Shown: positions 42,811 to 53,451, counted from the first letter of the stretch. The stretch is 64,000 nt of DNA from Streptomyces collinus Tu 365 (GCF_000444875.1 NC_021985.1:6902170-6966169), one strand, 5' to 3'. Program-made: numbers and translations. Notes: generated by a model not told the origin, from the sequence alone.

Positions 42811-43872
42811 TTGCAGGCTGCCGTCACGGTCACCCCCGCCCGCCTCCCCGAGCTGCTGCTCGGCCTCGCCACCGTCCGGCCCGTCTTCCTCTGGGGCGCC
42901 CCCGGCATCGGGAAGTCCTCCCTGGTACGGGAGTTCGCCGCCTCCCTCGGCCTGGAGTGCGTCAGCCTGCTCGGCACCCAGCTCGCCCCCGAGGACCTCA
43001 TCGGCGTGCCCCAGATCCGCGACGGCCGCTCGGTGTTCTGCCCGCCGGAGACCATCGCCCGCGACGAGCCGTACTGCCTGTTCCTGGACGAACTGAACGC
43101 CGCCACCCCCGACGTGCAGAAGGCCTTCTACTCGCTCATCCTCGACCGCCGCATCGGCTCCTACGAACTGCCCGAGGGCTCCCTCGTCATCGGCGCCGGC
43201 AACCGCGCCACCGACAACGCCCTCGCCCGGCCCATCGCCTCCGCCCTCGTCAACCGGCTCACCCACGTCCACCTGGAGGCATCCGCCACCGACTGGCTCA
43301 CCTGGGCCGCCGGCGCCGGCATCCACCCCTGGATCCTGGACCACCTCACCGACCGGCCCGACCACCTGTGGTCCAAGCCGCCCAAGACCGAGGAACCGTT
43401 CTCCACCCCCCGCTCCTGGCACATGCTCTCCGACGCCCTGCACTCCTTCGGGCCCGCCCTCGACGAACCCACCCTCACCGTCCTCGCGCACGGCACCCTC
43501 ACCCCCGCCCACGCCACCGCCTTCTGCGGCTACGTCAAGGTCGTCCGCAGCCGCTTCGGCATCGACGCCATCCTCAAGGGCGACGCCCGCTGGCCGCACC
43601 GCCCCGAGGACCGCGACCTGCTGTACTTCCTCGCCGAGTCCTTCCGCGGCCGCCTCGCCAAGGAGCTGCCCGCCGGCAAGGACCACCTCTCCGAGAACGG
43701 CCGGCAGACCGCCTACCGCGCCAAGTCGCTGCTGGTGCAGCTCGCCGAGATCTCCGTCGAGGTCGCCCAGGGCGTCATCGCCGCCGACGCCGACGGCAAC
43801 CCCGTCCTGCCCGCCTGGTTCCTGATCGAGGCCGCCCGCGACATGCCCCGCCTCGTCGAGGCCCGCCGGTGA
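42811..43872 (+). CDS. MoxR-type AAA+ ATPase, TTG start
   Basis: A 353-residue MoxR-family ATPase. Walker A is GAPGIGKSS (29-37), Walker B CLFLDELNAA, sensor 1 VIGAGNRATDN, with a following ALVNRLTHVHLE arginine region. MoxR ATPases act as chaperones that work with VWA-domain partners, and the partner gene follows here with a GTGA overlap. The start is TTG 42811, nine bases after AAGGAG. No ATG or GTG fits the ribosome-binding site as well. Confidence 0.87.
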   Translation: MQAAVTVTPARLPELLLGLATVRPVFLWGAPGIGKSSLVREFAASLGLECVSLLGTQLAPEDLIGVPQIRDGRSVFCPPETIARDEPYCLFLDELNAATPDVQKAFYSLILDRRIGSYELPEGSLVIGAGNRATDNALARPIASALVNRLTHVHLEASATDWLTWAAGAGIHPWILDHLTDRPDHLWSKPPKTEEPFSTPRSWHMLSDALHSFGPALDEPTLTVLAHGTLTPAHATAFCGYVKVVRSRFGIDAILKGDARWPHRPEDRDLLYFLAESFRGRLAKELPAGKDHLSENGRQTAYRAKSLLVQLAEISVEVAQGVIAADADGNPVLPAWFLIEAARDMPRLVEARR

Positions 43873-45668
43873 GCCGCGGCCCGAGGAACCGCAAGGACAA
43901 GCCCGACCCGGCCGCCGAGCGTTGCGCCGAGGGCGTCCGGCTGGTGCGGGCCAACCCGGCGCTCGCCTCCCTCGACGCCGAGCTGTGCCGCCGGGAGGAC
44001 TGCGCGTTCGCGCCCCGCGACGGTCTGGTCCGCGTGACCTCCAACGGCACCCTCCACCTCCACCCCACCCGCCGCGCCGAGCCCGCCGCATGGGCCTGGG
44101 CCCTCGCCCACGCCCTGATCCACCTCGGCTTCGGGCACGTCCCCGCGGACCGGGGCGAACGCGCCCAGCCCGACCGCCACGCCCTCGCCGCCCGCTGCAC
44201 GGTCGTCAACCGCTTCCTCGCGACCTTCCCCGTCGGCCGCGCCCCCGACCACCTGCCCGCCACCTACCCGAACGGCGACGAGGAACAACTCGCCGCCCGC
44301 TGGCGCCGCGACGGCATCCCCGCCGGCCACGAGCACGGCGGCACCGCCGGCCCCGAACCCGACCAGCTGCTGCTGCCCTGGAGCCGGTGGGGCGGGAAGC
44401 CCCCCGACTGGCAGCTCGCGTTCGCCCACGGCCTCACCCGCACCATGGCCACCGCCATGGACCTGGCCGGCGGCCGCCGCGACGCCATGACCGGCGCCCC
44501 CACCCGGCTGCGCCCCTGGGAACGCGCCCTGAGCTGGTTCGTCTCCTCCTACCCGCTGCTCGGCGGCATCGCGGCCGGCATCCGGCTCGTCGCCGACGCC
44601 GACCTCGCCCGCGCCCACGGCATCGCGATCGCCGCCGTCGACGCCGGCGCCGGCGAGATCTACGTCAACCCGCTGCGCACCCTCGACGACGAGGAATGGC
44701 GGTTCGTCCTCGCCCACGAGATGCTGCACGCCGCCCTGCGCCACGGCGACCGCTGCGGCACCCGCGACCCCTACCTGTTCAACGTCGCCTGCGACTACGT
44801 CGTCAACGGCTGGCTCGCCGAGATGGGCGTCGGCACCATGCCCGACGGCCTGCTGCACGACCCGCTCCTCGCCGGACTGTCCGCCGAGGAGGTCTACGAC
44901 CGCATCGCCGGCGACCTGCGCCGCATCCGCCGCCTGTCCACCCTGCGCGGCAAGGGCACCGGCGACGTCCTCGGCGCCCCGCTCGGACCGCCCCGCGCCA
45001 CCGTCGACCTCGACACGTTCTACCGCCGCGGACTCGCCCGGGGCCTCGACCTCCACCAGGAACAGGAACGCGGCCTCCTGCCCGGCGGCCTGGTCGAGGA
45101 GATCCGCGCCCTCAGCCACCCGCCGCTGCCCTGGGACGCACGACTCGCCCGCTGGTTCGACGAGCTCGTACCCGGCCCCCGCCCGGTACGGACCTACGCC
45201 CGCCCCTCCCGCCGCCAGGCCGCCAGCCCCGGCATCCCGCGGGCCGGCCGGTACGTACCGCCCGAGGAGATCGCCCGCTGCACCTTCGGCGTCGTCCTCG
45301 ACACCTCCGCCTCCATGGACCGCACCCTGCTCGGCAAGGCCCTCGGCGCCATCGCCTCCTACGCCGCCGCCCGCGACGTACCCGCCGCCCGCGTCGTCTT
45401 CTGCGACGCCGCCCCGCACGACGCCGGCTACCTGCCGCCCGCCGAGATCGCCGGCCGGGTCCGCGTCCACGGGCGCGGCGGCACCGTCCTGCAGCCCGGC
45501 ATCGACCTGCTGCGCCGCGCCGAAGACTTCCCGGCCACCGCACCCGTCCTCGTCATCACCGACGGTTGGTGCGACACCCTGCGGGTACGGGGCGAGCACG
45601 CCTATCTGATCCCCGAGGGCAACCGCCTGCCGTTCACCCCGCGTGGCCCGGTCTTCAAGGTGCGGTGA
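43869..45668 (+). CDS. VWA-like protein with HExxH metallopeptidase motif (DUF2201 type), MoxR partner
   Basis: A 599-residue protein with three visible parts. An N-terminal domain carries a degenerate HALIHLGFGH. A middle domain has a full gluzincin-like HEMLHAALRH motif (His283, Glu284, His287, His292) next to YLFNVACDYVVNGWL. The C-terminal VWA domain begins VVLDTSASMD with the MIDAS at Asp478. This is the DUF2201 putative metallopeptidase architecture commonly paired with MoxR ATPases. Function is unknown. Plausible roles are metal insertion, protein remodelling or regulated proteolysis. GTG 43869 overlaps the moxR stop. Confidence 0.87.
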   Translation: MSRGPRNRKDKPDPAAERCAEGVRLVRANPALASLDAELCRREDCAFAPRDGLVRVTSNGTLHLHPTRRAEPAAWAWALAHALIHLGFGHVPADRGERAQPDRHALAARCTVVNRFLATFPVGRAPDHLPATYPNGDEEQLAARWRRDGIPAGHEHGGTAGPEPDQLLLPWSRWGGKPPDWQLAFAHGLTRTMATAMDLAGGRRDAMTGAPTRLRPWERALSWFVSSYPLLGGIAAGIRLVADADLARAHGIAIAAVDAGAGEIYVNPLRTLDDEEWRFVLAHEMLHAALRHGDRCGTRDPYLFNVACDYVVNGWLAEMGVGTMPDGLLHDPLLAGLSAEEVYDRIAGDLRRIRRLSTLRGKGTGDVLGAPLGPPRATVDLDTFYRRGLARGLDLHQEQERGLLPGGLVEEIRALSHPPLPWDARLARWFDELVPGPRPVRTYARPSRRQAASPGIPRAGRYVPPEEIARCTFGVVLDTSASMDRTLLGKALGAIASYAAARDVPAARVVFCDAAPHDAGYLPPAEIAGRVRVHGRGGTVLQPGIDLLRRAEDFPATAPVLVITDGWCDTLRVRGEHAYLIPEGNRLPFTPRGPVFKVR

Positions 45669-45731
45669 GCCCGGATGTGATCGGATGGCACCACGAACTC
45701 GCAAACGGGATCACACGCGAAAGGAACCACC

Positions 45732-46157
45732 GTGGCTACCACGCGCACCGCGCACACCGTCTGGGAAGGCAACCTGCTCGAGGGCAACGGCGTCGTCACC
45801 TTCGACTCCTCCGGCATCGGCCAGCAGCCGGTGTCGTGGCCCTCGCGCGCCGAGAAGGCGAACGGCAAGACCAGCCCCGAGGAGCTGATCGCCGCCGCCC
45901 ACTCCAGCTGCTTCTCCATGGCCCTCTCGCACGGCCTGGCCGGCGCCGGCACCCCGCCCACCCGGCTGGAGACCAGGGCGGACGTCACCTTCCAGCCCGG
46001 CGAGGGCATCACCGGCATCCACCTCACCGTCACCGGCGAGGTGCCCGGCCTGGACGCCGAGGCCTTCCGCTCGGCCGCCGAGGACGCCAAGAAGAACTGC
46101 CCGGTCAGCCAGGCCCTGACCGGCACCACGATCACCCTGACGGCCGAGCTGGCCTGA
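45732..46157 (+). CDS. OsmC family peroxiredoxin
   Basis: A 141-residue thiol peroxidase of the OsmC/Ohr family with both redox cysteines: Cys60 in AHSSCFSMALS and Cys123 in KKNCPVSQAL. It reduces organic hydroperoxides. It is of the OsmC subtype by its WEGNLLEGNGVV head. The GTG start follows AAAGGA. It probably has its own promoter in the short gap after the MoxR-VWA pair. Confidence 0.92.
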   Translation: MATTRTAHTVWEGNLLEGNGVVTFDSSGIGQQPVSWPSRAEKANGKTSPEELIAAAHSSCFSMALSHGLAGAGTPPTRLETRADVTFQPGEGITGIHLTVTGEVPGLDAEAFRSAAEDAKKNCPVSQALTGTTITLTAELA

Positions 46158-46171
46158 CGGCGCCACGCCCC

Positions 46172-46204
46172 GCGATGCCGCGTCCCACCGGGGCGCGGCA
46201 TCGC
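46172..46204 (+). terminator. Hairpin terminator of the osmC-like gene
   Basis: An 11-bp perfect stem (GCGATGCCGCG with its complement) continued by a T-G pair and CCC/GGG around an ACC loop. There is no T tract. Confidence 0.75.
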
Positions 46205-46224
46205 CGTTCCCGGGCACCCGTCCA

Positions 46225-46253
46225 TTGACAAGGACGGGCGCCCGTCCTGTGCT
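46225..46253 (+). promoter_or_regulatory. dnaK promoter with a perfect 18-bp palindromic operator in the spacer
   Basis: A consensus -35 TTGACA (46225-46230) is followed directly by the perfect palindrome AGGACGGGCGCCCGTCCT (46231-46248). A weak -10 TGTGCT (46248-46253) lies at 17-base spacing. The palindrome fills the spacer, so a bound dimer should block RNA polymerase. It is neither a CIRCE nor a HAIR element. Confidence 0.65.
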
Positions 46254-46318
46254 GGGAGTGCGGCAGGCGTCCTGACGGACGCGTCCTCACGGAACGCGCG
46301 GGCGGAAGGGGACGGACC

Positions 46319-48235
<1,917 letters not shown>

Positions 48236-48251
48236 CGCGGCCCGCCGCAAC

Positions 48252-48283
48252 GGCGCCCGCCCCGCCTGCGGCGGACGGGCGCC
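48252..48283. terminator. Bidirectional hairpin between dnaK and the convergent methyltransferase
   Basis: GGCGCCCG/CGGGCGCC outer stem, a small bulge, and CCGCC/GGCGG inner stem with a TGC loop. Confidence 0.75.
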
Positions 48284-48305
48284 ACCCCGGACACGGCCGT
48301 CCCGG

Positions 48306-49118
48306 TCACGGCTTGCGCGCCACCCCCGCGTACACCGGCACCACACCCTCCGCCTGCGCCACCACGTCCTCCGGCTCCGGCCGCCACCCGTGCACCGGGA
48401 TCACCCCCGGACCCAGCAGCTCCAGACCGTCGAAGAACCGCAGGAACTCCCGCAGCGTCCGCGGATGGAACGGCGTACCGCCCGCACGGAACAACTCGGC
48501 GGCCCGCGCCATGCTCTCGGGACTGAGATCGGGCGTGACCTGGGTCAGGATCAGGTGACTGCCCGGCGCGAGCCGGTCCACGTACCGCTTCACCAGCCCG
48601 TACACGTCGTCCGCCGCGTCGTCCAGGTAGTGCGTCAGCGCGATCAGCGACAACGCCACCGGCCGCTCGAGGTCCAGGCTCTCCCCGGCCCGCCGCAGGA
48701 TCGTGTCCGGGTCACGGACGTCGGCGTGGATGTACTCCGTGCTGCCCTCCGCCGAGCCGTGCAGCAGCGCCTCCGCGTGCCGCAGCACGATCGGGTCGTT
48801 GTCCGCGTACACCACCCGGGCGTCCGCCGCCGCGGCCTGCGCCACCTGGTGCAGGTTGGGCTCGGTGGGGATGCCGGTGCCGATGTCCAGGAACTGGCGC
48901 ACCCCGGCCGCGGCCGCCGCGCGCACGGCCCGGTGCATGAACCGGCGGTTGGCGCGCGCCCCGCGCACCACCGTGCCGTCCACGGCGAGGATCCTCCTGG
49001 CCAGCTCCTCGTCCACCGGATAGTTGTCCTTGCCGCCCAGCCACCAGTCGTACACCCGCGCGGGGTGCGGACGGCTGGTGTCGATCACGGTGGGGGGCGC
49101 ACCGTCGGAACCGGTCAT
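48306..49118 (-). CDS. SAM-dependent methyltransferase, Methyltransf_19 (DUF574) family
   Basis: A 270-residue protein of the actinobacterial DUF574 family. Typical segments are DTSRPHPARVYDWWLGGKDNYPVDEELAR, ANRRFMHRAVRAAAAAGVRQFLDIGTGIPTEPNLHQVAQ, VVYADNDPIVLRHAEALL and LSLIALTHYL. Streptomyces carries many copies and their substrates are unknown. It lies downstream of, and on the same strand as, a DUF5753 regulator, with a G-rich gap between. Confidence 0.9.
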   Translation of the reverse strand: MTGSDGAPPTVIDTSRPHPARVYDWWLGGKDNYPVDEELARRILAVDGTVVRGARANRRFMHRAVRAAAAAGVRQFLDIGTGIPTEPNLHQVAQAAAADARVVYADNDPIVLRHAEALLHGSAEGSTEYIHADVRDPDTILRRAGESLDLERPVALSLIALTHYLDDAADDVYGLVKRYVDRLAPGSHLILTQVTPDLSPESMARAAELFRAGGTPFHPRTLREFLRFFDGLELLGPGVIPVHGWRPEPEDVVAQAEGVVPVYAGVARKP

Positions 49119-49155
49119 GCGGTGTCTGCTCCTAGCTGTTCAGTTCACAGAGGCC

Positions 49156-49200
49156 GGGATCGGGGTCGGCGCCGGGGCCGGGCCGGGATCGGGGCCGGGG
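49156..49200 (+). other. G-quadruplex-prone tract
   Basis: Seven runs of three or four G (starting at 49156, 49162, 49174, 49180, 49185, 49191 and 49197) with loops of 2-8 bases, between the regulator stop and the methyltransferase start. It includes two copies of a 14-bp direct repeat (GGCCGGGATCGGGG at 49152 and 49181). Both genes are leftward, so the Gs are on the non-transcript-like strand. Confidence 0.55.
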
Positions 49201-49224
49201 ACTTCGTGAGCGCGGCCGGGGACC

Positions 49225-50088
49225 TCAGAGGGTCTCCCGGTACTCGCGCAGGATCTTCCGCGTGCGCTGGGCGGAGGCGGCCCGGGCCGTCATGTGGTCC
49301 AGCACCTCCAGGTGCGCCGCGACCTCCTCGCGCGAGTCCAGGTACAGGGCGCCGGTCAGGTACTCGGTGAACACCATGTCCGGCAGCTCCGGCTCCCCGA
49401 ACCGGAACAGGGTGAACGGCGCGTACGTCCCCGGGTGCGGGCCCGCCGCGAACTCGGCGAGCTGCAACGTCACCCGGTCCCGCTCGGCGTACTCCAGCAG
49501 CCGGTCCAGCTGGTCCCGCAGCACCTCGGGCCGCACGCTCACCGGACGCCTGAGCACCGTCTCGTCCATGATCACCCACAGGTGCGGCGGATCGTCCCGC
49601 TCCAGCAGCCGCTGCCGCTCCATGCGCAGCGACACATGCCGCTCGACGGTGTCCGGACCGGTCTGCCCTATCGTCCCGGCCTCCATCACCTCGCGCGCGT
49701 ACGCCTCCGTCTGCAGCAGCCCGGGCACGAAGTGCGGCTCGTAGGAACGGATGATCCGGGCCGCGCCCTCCAGGCTCACGTACAGGCTGAACCAGTCCGG
49801 CAGCACATCGTGGAACCGCTGCCACCAGCCCGGCTCGTTCGCCTCCTCGGCCAGCCGCACGAACGCGGCCGCCTCCTCCTCGCCGACCCCGTACGTCGAC
49901 AGCAGCACCTGCACGTACGGGATCTTCAGCGCGACCTCGGCCATCTCCATCCGCCGTACGGTCGCCGACGCCACCCTGAGCACCCGGGCCGCCTCGTCAC
50001 GGCCGAGCCCCGCCGCCTCCCGCAGTTCCTGCAGCCTCTTGCCGAGCACCACCTGGCCCACGGTGGGCGCAGGCCGCCGTTCACTCAC
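49225..50088 (-). CDS. XRE-family regulator with DUF5753 domain
   Basis: A 287-residue DNA-binding protein. The N-terminal helix-turn-helix is LGKRLQELREAAGLGRDEAARVLRVASATVRRMEMAEV. The DUF5753 domain follows (EPGWWQRFHDVLPDWFSLYVSLEGAARIIRSYEPHFVPGLLQTEAYAREVM). Such regulators are a large Streptomyces family, often paired with DUF397 proteins. No DUF397 gene is next to this one. GTG 50088 has GGAGG seven bases upstream. Confidence 0.9.
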   Translation of the reverse strand: MSERRPAPTVGQVVLGKRLQELREAAGLGRDEAARVLRVASATVRRMEMAEVALKIPYVQVLLSTYGVGEEEAAAFVRLAEEANEPGWWQRFHDVLPDWFSLYVSLEGAARIIRSYEPHFVPGLLQTEAYAREVMEAGTIGQTGPDTVERHVSLRMERQRLLERDDPPHLWVIMDETVLRRPVSVRPEVLRDQLDRLLEYAERDRVTLQLAEFAAGPHPGTYAPFTLFRFGEPELPDMVFTEYLTGALYLDSREEVAAHLEVLDHMTARAASAQRTRKILREYRETL

Positions 50089-50188
50089 GCCACGCCCTCC
50101 CCTACGCGCCGAAGCATGCGGGCAGTCTGCCATGCGACCCGCCCCTCGTACACGTGGTCGAGGACAACCCGGATTCCGTAACAGAGCG

Positions 50189-51019
50189 TCAACCCGCCAA
50201 CGTGTGCAGGTACTTGGCCGTCGCCGGATCGGCGGGCAGGAACGTCTCGATGGCCAGCTCCGCCACCGTCACGTCCATCGGCGTGTTGAACGTCGAGATG
50301 GACGACACGAACGACAGCACCCGGCCGGCGTGCTCGATCCGCAACGGCAGCGCGAAGTACGCCACCGGCCCGTCCGGTTCGTCCTCCGGCGCCTCCTCGG
50401 GCACCGGATACCCGGCCACCTCCTCGTACAGCGACCGCAGCGGGTCCGAGCGGTGCAACGCGATCTCCCGCTCCATCTGCGCCAGCAGATGCCCGCGCCA
50501 CTCGCGCAGATTGCGGATCCGCGGCGCCAGCCCCCGCGGATGCAGCGTCAGCCGCATCGCGTTCGGCGCCGGCGCCAGCAACTCCTCGTCCACCCCCTCC
50601 AGCAGCATCGCGATGCCCCGGTTGGCCGCCACCACCGTGTACCCCGCGTCCACCACCAGCGCCGGATACGGCTCGTAGCCCTGGATCAGCCGCTCCACAC
50701 CGTCCCGCAACGCCTGAAGCGCCGGGTCGTCCAGCGGCGTCTCCGGATAGCGCGGCGCGTAACCGGCCGCCACCAGCAGCGCGTTGCGCTCCCGCACCGG
50801 CACGTCCAGGTGCTCGGCCAGCCGCAGCACCATCTCCTCACTGGGCCGCGACCGGCCCGTCTCGACGAAACTGATGTGCCGGGCGGAGGAGTCGGCCCGC
50901 AACGCCAGCTCCAGCTGCGAGATCCTGCGCCGCTCCCGCCACGAACGCAGCAGCGGCCCCACCCCCTTGTCCGTGGGGGCGGCTGCGGAGACGGACGGGC
51001 CGGTCGCGACAATGGTCAT
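50189..51019 (-). CDS. XRE-family regulator with MmyB-like ligand-binding domain
   Basis: A 276-residue regulator. The helix-turn-helix is GPLLRSWRERRRISQLELALRADSSARHISFVETGRSRPSEEMVLRLAEHL. The C-terminal MmyB-like PAS-related domain begins around LIQGYEPYPALVVDAGYTVVAANRG, which in relatives binds a fatty acid or similar ligand. ATG 51019 lacks a ribosome-binding site, and a TACGGT hexamer lies seven bases upstream of it, so it may be leaderless. It is divergent from the ADP-ribosylglycohydrolase gene. Confidence 0.88.
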   Translation of the reverse strand: MTIVATGPSVSAAAPTDKGVGPLLRSWRERRRISQLELALRADSSARHISFVETGRSRPSEEMVLRLAEHLDVPVRERNALLVAAGYAPRYPETPLDDPALQALRDGVERLIQGYEPYPALVVDAGYTVVAANRGIAMLLEGVDEELLAPAPNAMRLTLHPRGLAPRIRNLREWRGHLLAQMEREIALHRSDPLRSLYEEVAGYPVPEEAPEDEPDGPVAYFALPLRIEHAGRVLSFVSSISTFNTPMDVTVAELAIETFLPADPATAKYLHTLAG

Positions 51020-51098
51020 ACGCACGACCGTAGTCGAGGATCCCGCCCGGCGACCGCACCCGGGCACCGGGCGGGCACCCCAGCCGAGGAGCACCCGC

Positions 51099-52184
51099 AT
51101 GAACCAGCCCTGGCGCCACTCCTGGCACGCCGCCGCCGTGTACCGCTCCCGGGTCCGCGGCTGCCTGCTCGGCGGAGCACTCGGCGACGCCCTCGGCTAC
51201 CCGGTCGAATTCGCCTCCCTCGACCGCATCCGCGCCCAGTACGGTCCCCGCGGCGTCACCGGCCTCGTCCCGGGCGCGCACGGCGCGCTCGGCCTCGTCA
51301 GCGACGACACCCAGATGACCCTGTTCACCGCCGAAGCCCTCCTCCAGGCACACGCCCGCGAACGCGAGAAGGGCATCGGCGGCGCCTGGCCCCAGCTCCT
51401 GCGCCAGGCCTACGAACGCTGGCTCACCACCCAGACCGCCACCGCCCCACCGCCGGCCGCCCCCGCCCACGGAGGCGCCCCCGCCGGCCTCGCCGCCGAA
51501 CCCTGGCTGTACGCCCGCCGCGCCCCCGGCAACGCCTGCCTGTCCGGCGTCGCCCAGATGTACGCACCCGACCCCGCCCTCCCGCTCGACGGCAGCCCCG
51601 GCGAGGTCAACCCCGACTCCAAGGGCTGCGGCACGGTGATGCGCTCGGCCCCCTTCGGCCTCGCCGCCCCCGCCGACACCGCCTTCGCCATGGCCGCCCG
51701 CGGCGCCCAGATCACCCACGGCCACCCCACCGGCTACTACGCGGCCGGCGCCCTCGCCGCCGTCGTCGCCCACCTCGTCGCCGGGGAGTCCCTGGAAGGC
51801 GCGGTGCTGCGCACCCTGCGGCTGCTGGAGCGCCACCCCGGCCACCAGGAGACCACCACCGCCCTGCGCGAGGCCCTCGACCTGGCGGCCGACGGCGCAC
51901 CCACCGCCCGAAAGGTCGAGACGCTGGGGGAGGGCTGGGTCGCCGAACAGGCCCTCGCCGTCGCCGTCTACTGCGCGCTCGCCGAACCCCGCGTCACGGA
52001 CGCCCTGCTGCTCTCCGTCAACCACTCGGGCGACAGCGACTCCACCGGCTCGATCTGCGGCAACCTCCTCGGCACCCTGCACGGCGACGTCGGCCTCCCG
52101 CACCCCTGGGTCCAACGGGTCGAGGGCCGCACCCGCATCGCCGCACTGGCCGACGACCTCGCGGCGGAGTGCGCACGCCGCTGA
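51099..52184 (+). CDS. ADP-ribosylglycohydrolase family protein
   Basis: A 361-residue member of the DraG/ARH family, which removes ADP-ribose from proteins or small molecules. Motifs for the Mg-binding site are CLLGGALGDALGYPVEF, LVSDDTQMTLFTAEALL and VNHSGDSDSTGSICGNLLG. NPDSKGCGTVMRSAPFGL is also conserved. A GAGGAG ribosome-binding site precedes the ATG. It shares a 79-base divergent gap with the MmyB-type regulator, which may control it. Confidence 0.92.
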   Translation: MNQPWRHSWHAAAVYRSRVRGCLLGGALGDALGYPVEFASLDRIRAQYGPRGVTGLVPGAHGALGLVSDDTQMTLFTAEALLQAHAREREKGIGGAWPQLLRQAYERWLTTQTATAPPPAAPAHGGAPAGLAAEPWLYARRAPGNACLSGVAQMYAPDPALPLDGSPGEVNPDSKGCGTVMRSAPFGLAAPADTAFAMAARGAQITHGHPTGYYAAGALAAVVAHLVAGESLEGAVLRTLRLLERHPGHQETTTALREALDLAADGAPTARKVETLGEGWVAEQALAVAVYCALAEPRVTDALLLSVNHSGDSDSTGSICGNLLGTLHGDVGLPHPWVQRVEGRTRIAALADDLAAECARR

Positions 52185-52232
52185 ACGTGGCAGGCTGAAC
52201 ACGTACCCGTCCGCACCGAAGGGAGCGCGCCC

Positions 52233-52538
52233 ATGGCCGTCGAACCGCTGTCCGCCAAGGAGATCGAGGACCGGCTCGCCGAGCTGCCCGGCTGGTCGCT
52301 CGACGGGGACCGGCTCACCCGCACCTACCGGCTCCCCTCGCACTTCGCCGCGACGGCGCTGGTCGTCCACGTCGCCCGCATCCAGGACGAACTGGACCAC
52401 CACTCCGACCTCACCCTCGGCTACCACACGGTCTCCCTCAGCGTCCACACCCACAGCGCCGGCGGCACCGTCACCGAGAAGGACTTCGAGCTCGCCCGCA
52501 GGGTGGAGGACATCGCCCCGGGCCACGGACCACACTGA
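52233..52538 (+). CDS. 4a-hydroxytetrahydrobiopterin dehydratase (PCD/DCoH)
   Basis: A 101-residue pterin-4a-carbinolamine dehydratase that recycles the pterin cofactor of aromatic-amino-acid hydroxylases. The family pattern is LPGWSLDGDRLTRTYRLPSHFAATALVVHVARIQDELDHHSDLTLGYHTVSLSVHTHSAGG, with active-site histidines in DHHSD and the later H. GAAGGGAG precedes the ATG. No aromatic hydroxylase gene lies nearby, so it may serve moonlighting or other pterin roles. Confidence 0.92.
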   Translation: MAVEPLSAKEIEDRLAELPGWSLDGDRLTRTYRLPSHFAATALVVHVARIQDELDHHSDLTLGYHTVSLSVHTHSAGGTVTEKDFELARRVEDIAPGHGPH

Positions 52539-52543
52539 GGGGT

Positions 52544-53290
52544 GTGCTCGACTACGACGAGGAAGCCGCCGCCTACGACGCCACCCGCGGCGGCGAGCCC
52601 CGCGCCCGGGAGGCCGCGCACGCCGTACTCGGCCTGATACCCGACCGGCCGGGCCGGCTCCTCGACGTCGCCTGCGGCACCGGCATCGTCACCCGCCGCC
52701 TCGCCACCGCCCGGCCCGCGCTCCAGGTGACCGGCGCCGACCTCGCCCCCGGCATGATCCGCAGGGCGGCCGACCGCCTCCCCGGCGCCGTCCTGCTCGC
52801 CGACTGCCGCCGGCTGCCCTTCGCCGACGCCACCTTCGACGCCGTCACCAGCGTCTGGCTGCTGCACCTGCTGCCCGCCCCCGCCGACGTCCACGCCGTC
52901 GTCACCGAGTGCGCCCGGGTACTGCGCCCCGGCGGGGTCTACGTCACCACCGTCGACAAGGCCGCGGCGCACGACGTCGGCAGCGACATCGACGCCGTCC
53001 TCGCCGCCCGCCCCCGCCGCCCCGCCCAGGACGCCGCCGACGCCGTCACCGCCCACGCCGGCGAGGCGGGCCTCGCACCCGCCGGACGGTCCGCATTCCC
53101 CGGCCTCGGGCAGGGCCGCAGCCCCCGCACCACCATCGCCGACCTGCGCCGCGGCTGGTTCACCCGGCTGCCGCCCGGCGACCCGCGCGCCGAGTCCCTC
53201 GCCGCGGCCCTCGCCCGCCTCCCCGACCAGGACCGCCCCCGCCCCGACCCCCTCTTCCAGCTGCGCTCCTTCACCAAGCCCGGCCACTGA
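52544..53290 (+). CDS. Class I SAM-dependent methyltransferase
   Basis: A 248-residue Methyltransf_11-type enzyme. Motifs are LLDVACGTGIVTRRLA, VTGADLAPGMIRRAADRLP, LPFADATFDAVTSVWLLHLL and RVLRPGGVYVTTVD. The GTG start lies five bases after the pterin dehydratase stop, so the two are likely co-transcribed. Substrate unknown. Confidence 0.88.
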   Translation: MLDYDEEAAAYDATRGGEPRAREAAHAVLGLIPDRPGRLLDVACGTGIVTRRLATARPALQVTGADLAPGMIRRAADRLPGAVLLADCRRLPFADATFDAVTSVWLLHLLPAPADVHAVVTECARVLRPGGVYVTTVDKAAAHDVGSDIDAVLAARPRRPAQDAADAVTAHAGEAGLAPAGRSAFPGLGQGRSPRTTIADLRRGWFTRLPPGDPRAESLAAALARLPDQDRPRPDPLFQLRSFTKPGH

Positions 53291-53357
53291 CACCGAACCG
53301 GCCCCGCGGCACGGCGCGTTGACGAGGGCCGGCGAGGACCGGCCCGGCGCGCGCGAA

Positions 53358-53400
53358 GGCCGGGCGGCCCCCCTCCCCACGGAAGGGGGGCCGCCCGGCC
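53358..53400. terminator. 17-bp-stem bidirectional terminator
   Basis: A perfect 17-bp stem (53358-53374 with 53384-53400) around a 9-base loop, between the convergent methyltransferase and GH48 genes. Confidence 0.9.
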
Positions 53401-53404
53401 CGGT

Positions 53405-53431
53405 GGGCCCCGTCGCCCTGTGACGGGGCCC
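53405..53431. terminator. Second hairpin in the same convergent gap
   Basis: GGGCCCCGTC and GACGGGGCCC (10 bp perfect) around a 7-base loop, 20 bases downstream of the GH48 stop in the leftward direction. Confidence 0.75.
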
Positions 53432-53451
53432 GGTACACGGAGCGGCGGGGG

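Noticed and set aside
46225..46253. HAIR or CIRCE heat-shock element upstream of dnaK
   Set aside because: The palindrome has neither the CTTGAGT/ACTCAAG (HAIR) nor the TTAGCACTC (CIRCE) half-sites.
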